A stretch of DNA of 64,000 nt from JAKLFA01 sp964450385. Its GTDB lineage: Bacteria > Omnitrophota > Gorgyraeia > Zapsychrales > JANLHA01. A model generated the notes under the pieces. That model did not search any database. It had not been told where the DNA came from and saw only the letters and a program-made list of their open reading frames with translations. The position numbers were made by a program, and so were the translations under genes. Positions 1 to 8,156 of this stretch are shown here, in pieces. Location of the stretch: the NCBI GenBank assembly GCA_964450385.1, contig CAYVEC010000003.1, positions 43,701 to 107,700 of the forward strand, in the 5' to 3' direction. Each line of letters begins with the position of its first letter. Within the stretch, counting starts at the first letter, position 1.

Positions 1-1
1 G

Positions 2-1225
2 GCGTTTGCCTGGTCACGGGCCTTGTCCCTGCCCTTGCCCGAGGGTGACGAGACGATTATCATTACGAACGGCGGGGGGATCGGGGTTGCGGCGACCGAT
101 GCCTGTGAGGCAAGCGGGATCCCTCTTTTGGACGATCCGGCCTGGCTCGAGGAACGTTTTCGGGCAACAATGCCGGATTTCGGCAGCACCAAGAATCCTA
201 TCGATATTACCGGTCAGGCCCATGGGGATAAATACCGCCAGGCCGCCGCAGTGGCCTTGAGGGAGGGGCGCATCAAATCGGCTGTGATTCTTTATTGTGA
301 AACGGCGGTCACGGACCCGATGGAGATCGCCTCAGCGATCGAGGCCGAATATGCGGAGTCCGGCCGGAAGAAGCCCTTGGTCGTGGCCATGGTCGGTGGA
401 GAGCGGTCGCGTTCGGCGCTTCACTTTTTGGATGAACGCGGGATCCCGGCCTTTTCATCTGTTGATGAGGCGATCTCGGCCATGAAGAGCCTGTATCAGT
501 GGCGGACGATCAAGTCGACCCCGCGGGCACGGACAGCGGTTCCCCCGGCGCCGGCCGAGGTTGTTGCCCTTTTTGATCGGGTTCGGGCTGAGGGCCGGAC
601 CGCGCTCCTTGAGCATGAGGCCCGCGAGGTCCTCGAGCGCTGCGGGGTGCCGACGCCGAAATGGGGATTCGCCACAAATCTTGAGGAGGCCGTGCAGAAG
701 GCGGCAGGGATATATCCTCTTGCCATGAAGATTACCTCGCCGGATATCCTTCATAAGACTGATGTCGGGGGGGTTGTGGTCAATATCCGCAACGAGGCGG
801 AATTAAAAGAGAAGTATGAACAGATGATGGAACGTGTTCGGCAGAAGACCCCTAGCGCAAAGATCCTGGGGGTGAATCTGATCCAGATGGTGAGCGGCAT
901 CGAATGTATCGTCGGGATGAGCCGCGATCCGCAATTCGGTTCTGCGGTCATGTTCGGGCTCGGGGGGGTCTTTGTTGAGGCCTTGAAAGACGTCACCTTC
1001 CGTGTCGTGCCGTTTAGCGATCATGAGGCTGAGCAGATGACCCGTGAGATCAAGGCCCGGAAGGTCCTAGCGGGCTTTCGCGGTATGCGCGCGGATGTCC
1101 CTTCGCTTGTCAAAACATTGATGGCCATTCAGCAGATTGCGCCGTACGTGAAGGAGGTGGACATTAACCCGCTTCTCACGAATGCTGACGGCAGTTTTGC
1201 GGTTGATGCGCGGATCATTTTGTAA
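2..1225 (+). CDS. ADP-forming acyl-CoA (acetate-CoA) synthetase, 5' end outside window
   Basis: Partial gene. The reading frame is open from base 2, so the start and the N-terminal CoA-binding part lie upstream. The visible part begins in the second succinyl-CoA-synthetase-like domain (TNGGGIGVAATDACE) and continues into a C-terminal ATP-grasp domain (LLEHEAREVLERCGVPTPKW, then KITSPDILHKTDVGGV and FGLGGVFVEALKDV). In this family acyl-CoA + ADP + Pi gives acid + CoA + ATP, a substrate-level phosphorylation step of fermenting anaerobes. The phospho-histidine loop of the alpha domain would lie upstream and cannot be checked. Alpha and beta parts are fused in one chain. It fits the PFOR gene at 17052 as the acetate-forming outlet. 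A protein acetyltransferase (Pat-like) fusion cannot be excluded, but no GNAT domain follows. Confidence 0.88.
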   Translation, partial: AFAWSRALSLPLPEGDETIIITNGGGIGVAATDACEASGIPLLDDPAWLEERFRATMPDFGSTKNPIDITGQAHGDKYRQAAAVALREGRIKSAVILYCETAVTDPMEIASAIEAEYAESGRKKPLVVAMVGGERSRSALHFLDERGIPAFSSVDEAISAMKSLYQWRTIKSTPRARTAVPPAPAEVVALFDRVRAEGRTALLEHEAREVLERCGVPTPKWGFATNLEEAVQKAAGIYPLAMKITSPDILHKTDVGGVVVNIRNEAELKEKYEQMMERVRQKTPSAKILGVNLIQMVSGIECIVGMSRDPQFGSAVMFGLGGVFVEALKDVTFRVVPFSDHEAEQMTREIKARKVLAGFRGMRADVPSLVKTLMAIQQIAPYVKEVDINPLLTNADGSFAVDARIIL

Positions 1226-1240
1226 GACCTGCGATTCCTA

Positions 1241-1269
1241 TTGAAAATCCGGACGTTTATTATTAAAAT
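1241..1269 (+). promoter_or_regulatory. sigma-70-type promoter for the SLC13/ArsB-type transporter
   Basis: TTGAAA (1241-1246), a 17-base spacer, and TAAAAT (1264-1269). Predicted transcription start is near 1276, so the mRNA would carry the 1288-1310 hairpin in its leader before the gene start at 1353. Confidence 0.6.
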
Positions 1270-1287
1270 GTTGTCATATCAGAAGGG

Positions 1288-1318
1288 CGGCCTGGTCTGA
1301 GACCAGGCCGTTGTTGTT
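1288..1318 (+). terminator. perfect 11-bp hairpin with T-rich tail (terminator or leader attenuator)
   Basis: CGGCCTGGTCT and AGACCAGGCCG pair perfectly around one central base, followed by TTGTTGTT. It can end the upstream acyl-CoA synthetase transcript. A good promoter lies just before it, so it also falls within the leader of the downstream transporter mRNA. Confidence 0.65.
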
Positions 1319-1352
1319 AGCACTTTCGTATGATGATAGAGGAAAGAGGACG

Positions 1353-2738
1353 ATGATGAAAATTAAAGCATTGGCGCTTGTGATCATTTCAGCGCTTACA
1401 GGGTTTCTTGGGCACAGGATCGGGTTTTCGGTTGAACAATCCGTGATCGTATCTGTTTTTATGATGTCGATCATCGGCACACTCTTTTTTTGGGATGTGA
1501 AATTGAGCTTTGCCTTTATTGGGGCCGGGGTCTTGTTGTCGATCGGAGCGGTGAATATGGAGGATTTTATCCGTTTCGCGTCGCTTGATGTTATTCTTTT
1601 TTTGATCGCGATGATGATCATTGTCGGCATGATGAAAGATGCGGGATTTTTTGAGTGGCTGATCACCCTGGTCCTCCGCGTCAAACGGCTGAGCGGTTGG
1701 AAGATGTTCGCGATCTTGATGATCGCCTCGGCGGTGTTCTCATCCCTGATGGGGGAGGTGGCTTCGATCATTGTCATGACGATGGTCATCCTGAATATCT
1801 GTGACTTTTTGGACGAGGATCCGTTGCCGCTCGTCATCTCATCGGTCATGGCCACGAATATTGGCTCGGCATCAACAGTGCTCGGGAATCCCGTTGGGGT
1901 CCTGATCGCGGCCCGCGGGAACCTTTCGTTTGAGGACTTTCTGACACACGCCCTTCCCGTTTCGTTGGTTGTCCTCGTTCTGATGATCCTCGTGATGGCG
2001 GGCTGGTTCCGCCGCTATCTCGCGAGCATTGATCGAAAGATCAAGGTCTTTGGGGAGGATAAGGGGTTCTTATACTTGATCTCGATCCCTCCGGATATCC
2101 GGACCCGCGTCAGTATTGGGATCTTTTTGGCGACCATCGTACTGATCGGATTCCATCGCCGCTTTGAGCTGATGCTCGGACTCGAACACAATACGATGCT
2201 GATCGTGATCCCGGTGGTCGCAGCCGGGATCGTCATGGTCTACCGGTATGACCGCGCGCGCTACTATATCGAGCATGAGGTCGAGTGGCCGTCTCTGTTG
2301 TTTTTTATGTTCTTGTTCGCTCAGGCCGGGGTGATCCAGGCCTCGGGGATCGCGGACCTCTTGGCGGATAAGTTGTTCTCGACCCTAGGGAACAGCCCGA
2401 GTCTCCTTGCCGGGATCGTGCTGCTCTCGAGCGGTTTTTTATCGTCGATCTTGGATAATGTCGTCACCGTCGCGTCCTATGTGCCGATCATTACAAGCCT
2501 GGACGCCTTTCATGTGAGTCTTAAGCCCCTGTGGTGGGCCCTGCTCTTTGGGGCGTGTTACGGCGGGAATATCACGATGATCGGGTCTACGGCCAATATT
2601 GTGGCCCTCGGGCTTCTTGAGAAAGAATGCCATATCAAGGTGACGGCCATGATGTGGCTGAAGATCGGAGCTCTTGTCGGGTTCTTGAGCATGGCGGCCG
2701 CGTATATCGCGATCGCCGTGGTGCCGAGTTTTCAGTAA
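1353..2738 (+). CDS. ArsB/NhaD/SLC13-type ion transporter
   Basis: 461-aa polytopic membrane protein with about eleven hydrophobic segments, of the ion-transporter superfamily that includes ArsB, NhaD and citrate/SLC13 carriers. Two pseudo-repeated halves are visible, each with a conserved helix-breaking stretch: MATNIGSASTVLGNP in the first half and GACYGGNITMIGSTANIVALG in the second, as expected for inverted-repeat carriers. I chose the ATG at 1353 because AGGAAAGAGGA lies directly before it. An upstream in-frame start would fall inside the hairpin. The substrate is not predictable from sequence: Na+/H+, arsenite, or a dicarboxylate or sulfate are all possible. It is inner-membrane, and a rhomboid protease gene follows 20 bases later. 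Confidence 0.8.
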   Translation: MMKIKALALVIISALTGFLGHRIGFSVEQSVIVSVFMMSIIGTLFFWDVKLSFAFIGAGVLLSIGAVNMEDFIRFASLDVILFLIAMMIIVGMMKDAGFFEWLITLVLRVKRLSGWKMFAILMIASAVFSSLMGEVASIIVMTMVILNICDFLDEDPLPLVISSVMATNIGSASTVLGNPVGVLIAARGNLSFEDFLTHALPVSLVVLVLMILVMAGWFRRYLASIDRKIKVFGEDKGFLYLISIPPDIRTRVSIGIFLATIVLIGFHRRFELMLGLEHNTMLIVIPVVAAGIVMVYRYDRARYYIEHEVEWPSLLFFMFLFAQAGVIQASGIADLLADKLFSTLGNSPSLLAGIVLLSSGFLSSILDNVVTVASYVPIITSLDAFHVSLKPLWWALLFGACYGGNITMIGSTANIVALGLLEKECHIKVTAMMWLKIGALVGFLSMAAAYIAIAVVPSFQ

Positions 2739-2758
2739 CTGTTCGGAAGGGAAGGGCT

Positions 2759-3469
2759 GTGGGGCGTCGAGAGCAGACAACGAAGCCATCAGGAGGGTTG
2801 ATCGGATTTGTCTTCCGCTCGCCGGCCGCGGTCTTCCTCATTGTCTTGAATGTGGCTGCCTTCGCTGTTCTTCAATACACCGCGTTCGGCCAGACCTATA
2901 TTTCGGAATTGATCGTTTTTCCCGGGAATCTGATCAAAGGGAATTTCTGGTGCCTGTTCACCTCAGGGTTTGTCCACGTTAATACAATGCACCTCGCCTT
3001 GAATATGCTCGGGATCTTTGTTTTCGCGTATATTGTGGAACAGCATATGGGGTGGGCCAAGACGGTCTTTATTTATATCGGCGCCTTGCTCGTGTCGATG
3101 CTCGGATCGACCATGATCTATGCCTTGGTCATGCATCGGAATGTCGCGATCGTGGGGGCGTCGGGCGCGGTGATGGGGCTGATGGGGGCGGCCGTGCTCC
3201 TCGCACCGTTCTCCGTGACCTTTGAGATGCTCCTGCCTCTCCCGACCATGGTCAAGGGGTGGCTGTTCTTGTGGGCGGACTTGAAAGGGTTCTTGGGGGG
3301 CGAGAGCGGGGGGACGTCGCATCTCGCGCATCTGACCGGATTCGCGTCGATCGTTCTCCTGATGTACTTTTTGGCCAAGGACGACCGCAGGAAGATGACC
3401 GTCGGGTTCGCGATCAACCTTGTTTCGCTTGCCGTTGTGGTTTGGGCCAAACAGAGATTTTTTCCCTAA
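2759..3469 (+). CDS. rhomboid-family intramembrane serine protease
   Basis: 236 aa. Six or so membrane segments carry the rhomboid signature: the nucleophile in GASGAVMG (Ser135) and the catalytic His in HLAHLTG (His191). The early HVNTMHLALNMLGIF segment matches the HxxxNM-type helix of the family. Rhomboids cleave single-pass membrane proteins within the bilayer. I chose the GTG at 2759 because GGAAGGGAAGGG sits a few bases upstream. An earlier ATG would overlap the transporter gene by over 100 bases. The interval 20 bases after the transporter suggests one operon. Confidence 0.87.
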   Translation: MGRREQTTKPSGGLIGFVFRSPAAVFLIVLNVAAFAVLQYTAFGQTYISELIVFPGNLIKGNFWCLFTSGFVHVNTMHLALNMLGIFVFAYIVEQHMGWAKTVFIYIGALLVSMLGSTMIYALVMHRNVAIVGASGAVMGLMGAAVLLAPFSVTFEMLLPLPTMVKGWLFLWADLKGFLGGESGGTSHLAHLTGFASIVLLMYFLAKDDRRKMTVGFAINLVSLAVVVWAKQRFFP

Positions 3470-3500
3470 TCGATCTGCGAGACGAATGGAGGAACGAGCA

Positions 3501-4352
3501 ATGCCTCATGCGATTCTGTTGATATCCTGTCCTGACCGCCGGGGGATCACGGCAGCGGTGACGAATTTTGTCTTTCAGAACGGCGGGAATATTATCCACG
3601 CCGACCAGCATATCGATGATCAGACGAACACCTTTTTTATGCGGATCGAGTGGTCTCTCGACAGCTTTGTGCTGACGCGCGAGCAGATCGTCGCACAGTT
3701 TTCTCGGATCGCGGCAGACTTCGGGATGACCTGGAAATTGTTCTTTTCTGACGAAGTCCCTCGCGTTGCGGTCTTCGCCTCACAGCGGCTCCATTGCCTC
3801 TATGATCTTTTATTGAAACATCGGGCCGGGTATCTGCCTTGCGTGATCCCGCTCATCATCAGCAATCACGAGGATGCGGCCCCGGTCGCCGCGTCGTTCG
3901 GCATTGAGTTCGCGTTTTTTCCGATTACACCCGAGACCAAGGCCGAGCAGGAGGAGCGGGAATTGGAATTGCTCAGTGCCCGTGGTATCTCTCTCATTGT
4001 CCTGGCTCGGTATCATCAGGTCCTGACCGCAGATTTCATCGCCCGCTACCCGAATCGTGTCATCAACATCCATCACTCCTTTTTGCCTGCCTTTCCCGGA
4101 CGGGAACCCTATCTGCGCGCCTATGAGCGCGGGGTCAAGATCATCGGCGCGACGAGTCATTATGTCACGGCCGCGCTCGATGAGGGTCCGATCATTGAGC
4201 AGGACACGGTGCGCGTTAGCCACCGCGACACGGTTGAGGACATGGTTCGGCAGGGTGAGGAGCTCGAAAAGATGGTTTTGAGCCGCGCCGTCCGATGGGA
4301 CCTCGAACATAAGATCCTGTGTTACGCGAATAAAACAGTTGTTTTTGATTAG
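3501..4352 (+). CDS. purU: formyltetrahydrofolate deformylase
   Basis: 283 aa, the usual PurU length. An N-terminal ACT domain (residues ~1-85, starting AILLISCPDRRGITAAVTNF) is followed by a formyltransferase domain with the catalytic Asn-x-His motif (INIHHSFLPAF) and the later Asp in LDEGPIIEQD. It hydrolyses 10-formyl-THF to formate and THF, balancing the one-carbon pool and supplying formate. The ATG at 3501 follows TGGAGG; the frame extends further upstream only by overlapping the rhomboid gene. metF (44597) and metH (33613) elsewhere in the window belong to the same folate cycle. Confidence 0.93.
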   Translation: MPHAILLISCPDRRGITAAVTNFVFQNGGNIIHADQHIDDQTNTFFMRIEWSLDSFVLTREQIVAQFSRIAADFGMTWKLFFSDEVPRVAVFASQRLHCLYDLLLKHRAGYLPCVIPLIISNHEDAAPVAASFGIEFAFFPITPETKAEQEERELELLSARGISLIVLARYHQVLTADFIARYPNRVINIHHSFLPAFPGREPYLRAYERGVKIIGATSHYVTAALDEGPIIEQDTVRVSHRDTVEDMVRQGEELEKMVLSRAVRWDLEHKILCYANKTVVFD

Positions 4353-4367
4353 GACGAGGGGGCTGTA

Positions 4368-5585
4368 ATGTCGATCCCTGAACTCTTGGCGCCGGCCGGT
4401 GATTGGCCGTCCCTCAATGCGGCTCTTGAGGCAGGGGCTGACAGTGTCTATTTTGGGCTTCATGGCCTGAATATGCGTGAGGCGGCCGAGAATTTCGAGA
4501 CGAGCGAGCTCCCCCGGGTGATGGCGGCCCTTCACGACAAAGGGAGGCGCGGCTATCTCGCGTTAAATACTGTGATGCTCTCTCGGGATCTTTCGAGGAT
4601 TCGAATGATGATCGATGCCGTGGCACGGTCCGGGGTTGATGCCGTGATCGCCTGGGACCTTGCTGTTGTTCGGCAGGCCAGGGTCGCGGGCCTGACGGTG
4701 CATCTCTCGACCCAGGCAAGTGTCGCTAATATCGAGGCTGTGGAGGAATACGCGGCCCTGGGGGCGCGGCGCGTTGTCCTGGCCCGCGAGTGTACGCTCG
4801 CGGACATTGCCGAGATCACTTCCGAGATTCGCCGTCGGGGGATCGTCTGTGAGGTCGAGGTCTTTATCCACGGGGCGATGTGCGTCTCGGTCTCCGGACG
4901 TTGTTTTATGTCGCACGAGGCCTTCGGGAAATCCGCGAACCGTGGAGAATGTCTTCAGCCGTGCCGGCGGGAATTTCGAATCCAGGATGCTGACGGGGAG
5001 AGTGAATATTTTCTTGGCAGTGATTATGTTTTAAGCCCGAAAGACCTCTGCACGATCGATTTTTTGGACCGCGTCATTGAGACCGGTGCGGCGTGCTTGA
5101 AGATCGAGGGGCGGATGCGGCCGCCTGAATATGTGCGGCGTGTAACCCAGGTTTACCGCCAGGCGCTCGACGCCTATGCTCGCGGGGAGTTGACGGATGC
5201 GTTTAAAGGCGAACTGAAGGTCCTGCTCGGCGAGGTCTATCATCGGGGATTTTCATCGGGTTTTTATTTTGGTGCTCCGGGCCGGGATGACTGGAGCCAG
5301 GGTCTGGGACATTCGCATACTAAGGAATTCGTCGGTGATGTGGCAAGATTTTTTGAGCGGTTGTCCGTGGCCCAGGTGAAGGTTCGGGCCCAACAGATCC
5401 GGTGCGGGGAGACGCTTCTTTTTATCGGGAAACAGACCGCGGCCCGCTCATGCTCGCTCGAAGAGATGCAGCGCCAGGGACTGTTTATCCGTGAGGCGGT
5501 CAAGGGTGACGAGGTCGGGATCAAAGTCCCGTTTGCGCTTCGGCCTGGGGACAAGGTCTTTCGATGGATTGAGAGGAGGACGTGA
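4368..5585 (+). CDS. U32 family protein (TrhP/YegQ/PrtC-like)
   Basis: 405 aa. It starts with the U32 opening motif ELLAPAGDWPSLNAALEAGAD and contains the family signature around residues 163-185 (EVFIHGAMCVSVSGRCFMS) followed by GECLQPCRREF. These cysteines are thought to bind an Fe-S cluster. Members are called collagenase-like peptidases, but characterised bacterial ones hydroxylate tRNA wobble uridine (TrhP) or 23S rRNA (RlhA) using prephenate. The N-terminal TIM-barrel-like part is complete and is followed by a short C-terminal domain. It starts 15 bases after purU and overlaps the start region of the next gene, so it is probably in the same operon. Exact RNA target unknown. Confidence 0.82.
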   Translation: MSIPELLAPAGDWPSLNAALEAGADSVYFGLHGLNMREAAENFETSELPRVMAALHDKGRRGYLALNTVMLSRDLSRIRMMIDAVARSGVDAVIAWDLAVVRQARVAGLTVHLSTQASVANIEAVEEYAALGARRVVLARECTLADIAEITSEIRRRGIVCEVEVFIHGAMCVSVSGRCFMSHEAFGKSANRGECLQPCRREFRIQDADGESEYFLGSDYVLSPKDLCTIDFLDRVIETGAACLKIEGRMRPPEYVRRVTQVYRQALDAYARGELTDAFKGELKVLLGEVYHRGFSSGFYFGAPGRDDWSQGLGHSHTKEFVGDVARFFERLSVAQVKVRAQQIRCGETLLFIGKQTAARSCSLEEMQRQGLFIREAVKGDEVGIKVPFALRPGDKVFRWIERRT

Positions 5586-5587
5586 CG

Positions 5588-6559
5588 ATGAGATGGCGTA
5601 TTTTGATTGCGGTTGTGGGGTTCGTTCTCGCGGGGTGGGCCAATGCCCATGCCGAGGGGCGTGCCTTTGTTCCAGCGGCGGGGCATACGATGGTCGTGAT
5701 TGGTTCGAATCAGGCGGATATTGAGGGGTATTTGAAGGAGGTGGGTGGGATTCCGGCAGGGTTCATGGTTTACACTTCGGTCCAGGAGGCTGACGGGTTG
5801 AGTGACCCCGCCCCGGACCGGGGAGCGGGGGTCCAGTTTGCCCAGCCGCTCATTCATCGCTACCCTGATACCGTGATTCAGTTGGGGCTGTATATGGTTG
5901 GGGCGCTCGACGGGATTGTCGCGGGGCAGTATGATGATCGCCTCGACACGATCATAGAATGGGTCGCGTCTGCGCGTCGGCCGGTCTATCTGCGGATCGG
6001 TTATGAATTTGATCTTGAGGCGAATCAGTATGATCCGGCGCTCTATCGGCAGGCGTTCCGGTATATTGTCGACCGGTTCCGCGCGAGCGGTGTTGACAAT
6101 GCCGCGTTTGTCTGGCATTCGTATGGCCGGGTTCGGCCGGGCCGGCCGGTCACGGAGTGGTATCCGGGCGATGATTATGTGGATTGGTTCGGCCTGTCAT
6201 TCTTCGACGCCTTTAATAAATCGGATGCAGCGCGGTTTGCCCGCCTTGCTGGGCAGCACGGAAAACCGCTCATGATCGCCGAGGCTACGCCTTATCGCGT
6301 GGGCGTCCTTGAGGGCGAGAGGTCCTGGACCCGGTGGTTCGCGCGTCTTTTTGATTTTATCGAGGCCTGGGATGTCCACATGGTCTGCTACATCAATAGT
6401 GACTGGGAGGCCCAGCCGATGTTCCGAGGCCAGGGGTGGGGCGATGCCCGCCTTGATCGTCATCGTGATGTGAAAAGAAAATGGATCGCCAAAATTTCCG
6501 AGCCGCGGTATCTCATGTCGTCACCCGGGCTCTGGTCAGAGCTGTCCTTCGGGAAATGA
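5588..6559 (+). CDS. secreted glycoside hydrolase, GH26-like (beta-mannanase fold)
   Basis: 323 aa with a clear Sec signal peptide (MRWRILIAVVGFVLAGWANAHA, cleavage before EG). The mature part resembles GH26 enzymes: RIGYEFD (Glu140, candidate acid/base), WFGLSFFD, and LMIAEATP (Glu232, candidate nucleophile). It may cleave beta-mannan or a related glycan outside the cytoplasm. The start was set at the ATG at 5588, with GAGAGGAGG upstream and a few bases after the U32 stop; a GTG at 5582 is also in frame but too close to the Shine-Dalgarno. Its place between RNA-modification and helicase genes does not help to assign function. GH39 or another clan-A family remains possible. Confidence 0.7.
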   Translation: MRWRILIAVVGFVLAGWANAHAEGRAFVPAAGHTMVVIGSNQADIEGYLKEVGGIPAGFMVYTSVQEADGLSDPAPDRGAGVQFAQPLIHRYPDTVIQLGLYMVGALDGIVAGQYDDRLDTIIEWVASARRPVYLRIGYEFDLEANQYDPALYRQAFRYIVDRFRASGVDNAAFVWHSYGRVRPGRPVTEWYPGDDYVDWFGLSFFDAFNKSDAARFARLAGQHGKPLMIAEATPYRVGVLEGERSWTRWFARLFDFIEAWDVHMVCYINSDWEAQPMFRGQGWGDARLDRHRDVKRKWIAKISEPRYLMSSPGLWSELSFGK

Positions 6560-7878
6560 TCGTGGCACAGACACTGGAACTCAATCGGGATTTTCTTCGT
6601 GCGATGGACCTGTTAGAGAACGGGACCGATCCGGTTTTTATCACAGGGAAGGCGGGGACCGGGAAGTCCACGCTCCTTCAATATTTTCGTGACCACACGA
6701 CGAAGCGCGTCGCGGTCCTGGCGCCCACGGGTGTCGCCGCGATCAATGTCGGAGGGCAGACGGTCCATTCGTTTTTTCGGTTCAAACCGGACGTGACCCC
6801 GGAGATGATCGCGACGATGCGGCTTCGGCGGGATACGGCCGAGATGTACCGTCATCTTGACGCGGTGATCATCGATGAAGTCTCGATGCTTCGGGCCGAC
6901 CTCCTGGATTGCGTGGACCGGTTTTTGCGCCGCTTTGGGCCTCGGACGGCCCTGCCGTTTGGTGGGGTCCAGATGATCTTCATCGGAGACCTCTTTCAGC
7001 TCCCGCCGGTCGTGAATCGTGACGAGGATTCGGCCTTTCGGGAGGCGTATCGCGGTCCGTATTTTTTTTGCGCCCGGGTCATGGAGGAGATCTCCCTGCG
7101 GTTTATCGACCTCGAGAAGATCTATCGTCAGCATGATGATGAGTTCATCGGACTTCTGAACGCCATCCGGCATGACCGGTTGACCCCAAAGCTGCTCGAG
7201 CGATTGAACGCGCGCTATCAAAGCGACATCCATTCCCTGCCGGATGAGTTTGTCGTTTATTTAAGCACAACGAACGCGGTCGCGGACCGGATCAACGCTG
7301 AACAGCTTCGGAGGATCCCCGGGGAGCCTTTTTGCCTTCAGGGAACGATCGACGGCCGTTTTGACGAGCGGGTCCTGCCGACGAAGCAGTTCCTGGACCT
7401 GAAGACCCATGCCCAGGTCATGCTGCTTAACAATGATCCCGAGGACCAGTGGGTGAATGGGTCGCTCGGACGCATTGTTTCAGTCGGGGAGGACCTGTCC
7501 CAGACGGCGATGATCGCGGTTGAGCTTGATGACGGCCGGACCGTTGAGGTGGGGCCGTTCACCTGGGAGATGTATCGGTTCTCCTATAATCAGGGGACCC
7601 GGCAGCTTGAATCAGAGACCGTCGGATCGTTCCAGCAGTATCCCCTGAAACTTGCCTGGGCGGTCACGATCCACAAGAGCCAGGGCAAGACCTTTGATAA
7701 GGTGATCTTGGATATCGGAAGCGGGGCCTTTGCCCATGGTCAGACCTATGTAGCCTTGAGCCGCTGCCGCACTCTCGAGGGGATCACTCTTCGCCGGCCG
7801 ATCAGCCGCAGGGACATTATCGTGGATCCTCAGGTCGTTGAATTCATGTCAGGCCTAGAGCAGAATGCCGGGGGGTAG
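6556..7878 (+). CDS. Pif1/RecD-like superfamily 1 DNA helicase
   Basis: 440 aa. Motif I is ITGKAGTGKSTLL, Ia is LAPTGVAAINVGGQTVHSFF, II is VIIDEVSMLRADL, III is IGDLFQLPPV, and the C-terminal motifs are TIHKSQGKTFDKVILD and YVALSRCRTLEGI. This set is typical of Pif1-type 5'-3' helicases (AAA_30/PIF1), which unwind DNA including G-quadruplexes. No N-terminal RecD barrel or extra nuclease domain is present. The ATG at 6556 overlaps the stop of the GH26-like gene as ATGA, indicating translational coupling. Bacterial Pif1-like genes are scattered, so the role is general DNA maintenance at best. Confidence 0.85.
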   Translation: MIVAQTLELNRDFLRAMDLLENGTDPVFITGKAGTGKSTLLQYFRDHTTKRVAVLAPTGVAAINVGGQTVHSFFRFKPDVTPEMIATMRLRRDTAEMYRHLDAVIIDEVSMLRADLLDCVDRFLRRFGPRTALPFGGVQMIFIGDLFQLPPVVNRDEDSAFREAYRGPYFFCARVMEEISLRFIDLEKIYRQHDDEFIGLLNAIRHDRLTPKLLERLNARYQSDIHSLPDEFVVYLSTTNAVADRINAEQLRRIPGEPFCLQGTIDGRFDERVLPTKQFLDLKTHAQVMLLNNDPEDQWVNGSLGRIVSVGEDLSQTAMIAVELDDGRTVEVGPFTWEMYRFSYNQGTRQLESETVGSFQQYPLKLAWAVTIHKSQGKTFDKVILDIGSGAFAHGQTYVALSRCRTLEGITLRRPISRRDIIVDPQVVEFMSGLEQNAGG

Positions 7879-7890
7879 GGAGGTTTTTTA

Positions 7891-7919
7891 TTTACAAAGC
7901 TCTTTAATATGACTATTAT
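7891..7919 (+). promoter_or_regulatory. promoter for the small ORF and metY
   Basis: TTTACA (7891-7896), a 17-base spacer and TATTAT (7914-7919). Predicted start is near 7926, ahead of the 51-aa gene at 7970. Confidence 0.55.
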
Positions 7920-7969
7920 GAGACTGTTGATAAAGGCTTCCGAAGAGATCATGGGAGGCAGCGAAAGTT

Positions 7970-8125
7970 ATGGAGAAGAAGTCGGAATTTATCAAGAAGT
8001 TGGAGGAGAGCGACGACCCCGAGGACCGAGCCGACGCGATGGCTCTGAGTACGATATCGAGGGCGGGGAGAGAGCTCTTGAAGCAGCAGAAGAAGAAGAA
8101 ACAGATGAGGCAGAAGAAGTCGTAG
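7970..8125 (+). CDS. small basic protein, function unknown (51 aa)
   Basis: Short gene of 51 codons encoding MEKKSEFIKKLEES at the N-terminus and a Lys/Gln-rich tail (KQQKKKKQMRQKKS). It is preferred over the longer overlapping frame (7909-8157) for two reasons: its third codon positions are mostly G or C like the neighbouring genes, whereas the other frame is dominated by A-ending codons; and GGGAGG (7953-7958) lies 11 bases before its ATG. The charged, probably helical product has no recognisable domain; a nucleic-acid-binding role is only a guess. It lies between a helicase gene and metY, with its own candidate promoter upstream. Confidence 0.55.
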   Translation: MEKKSEFIKKLEESDDPEDRADAMALSTISRAGRELLKQQKKKKQMRQKKS

Positions 8126-8156
8126 ATCCTATCGATTGGGACAAGGAGGCGTATTG

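Noticed and set aside
2739..2758. Longer rhomboid gene starting at 2627
   Set aside because: It would overlap the transporter gene by 112 bases, with no Shine-Dalgarno, and add a non-hydrophobic, arginine-rich tail.
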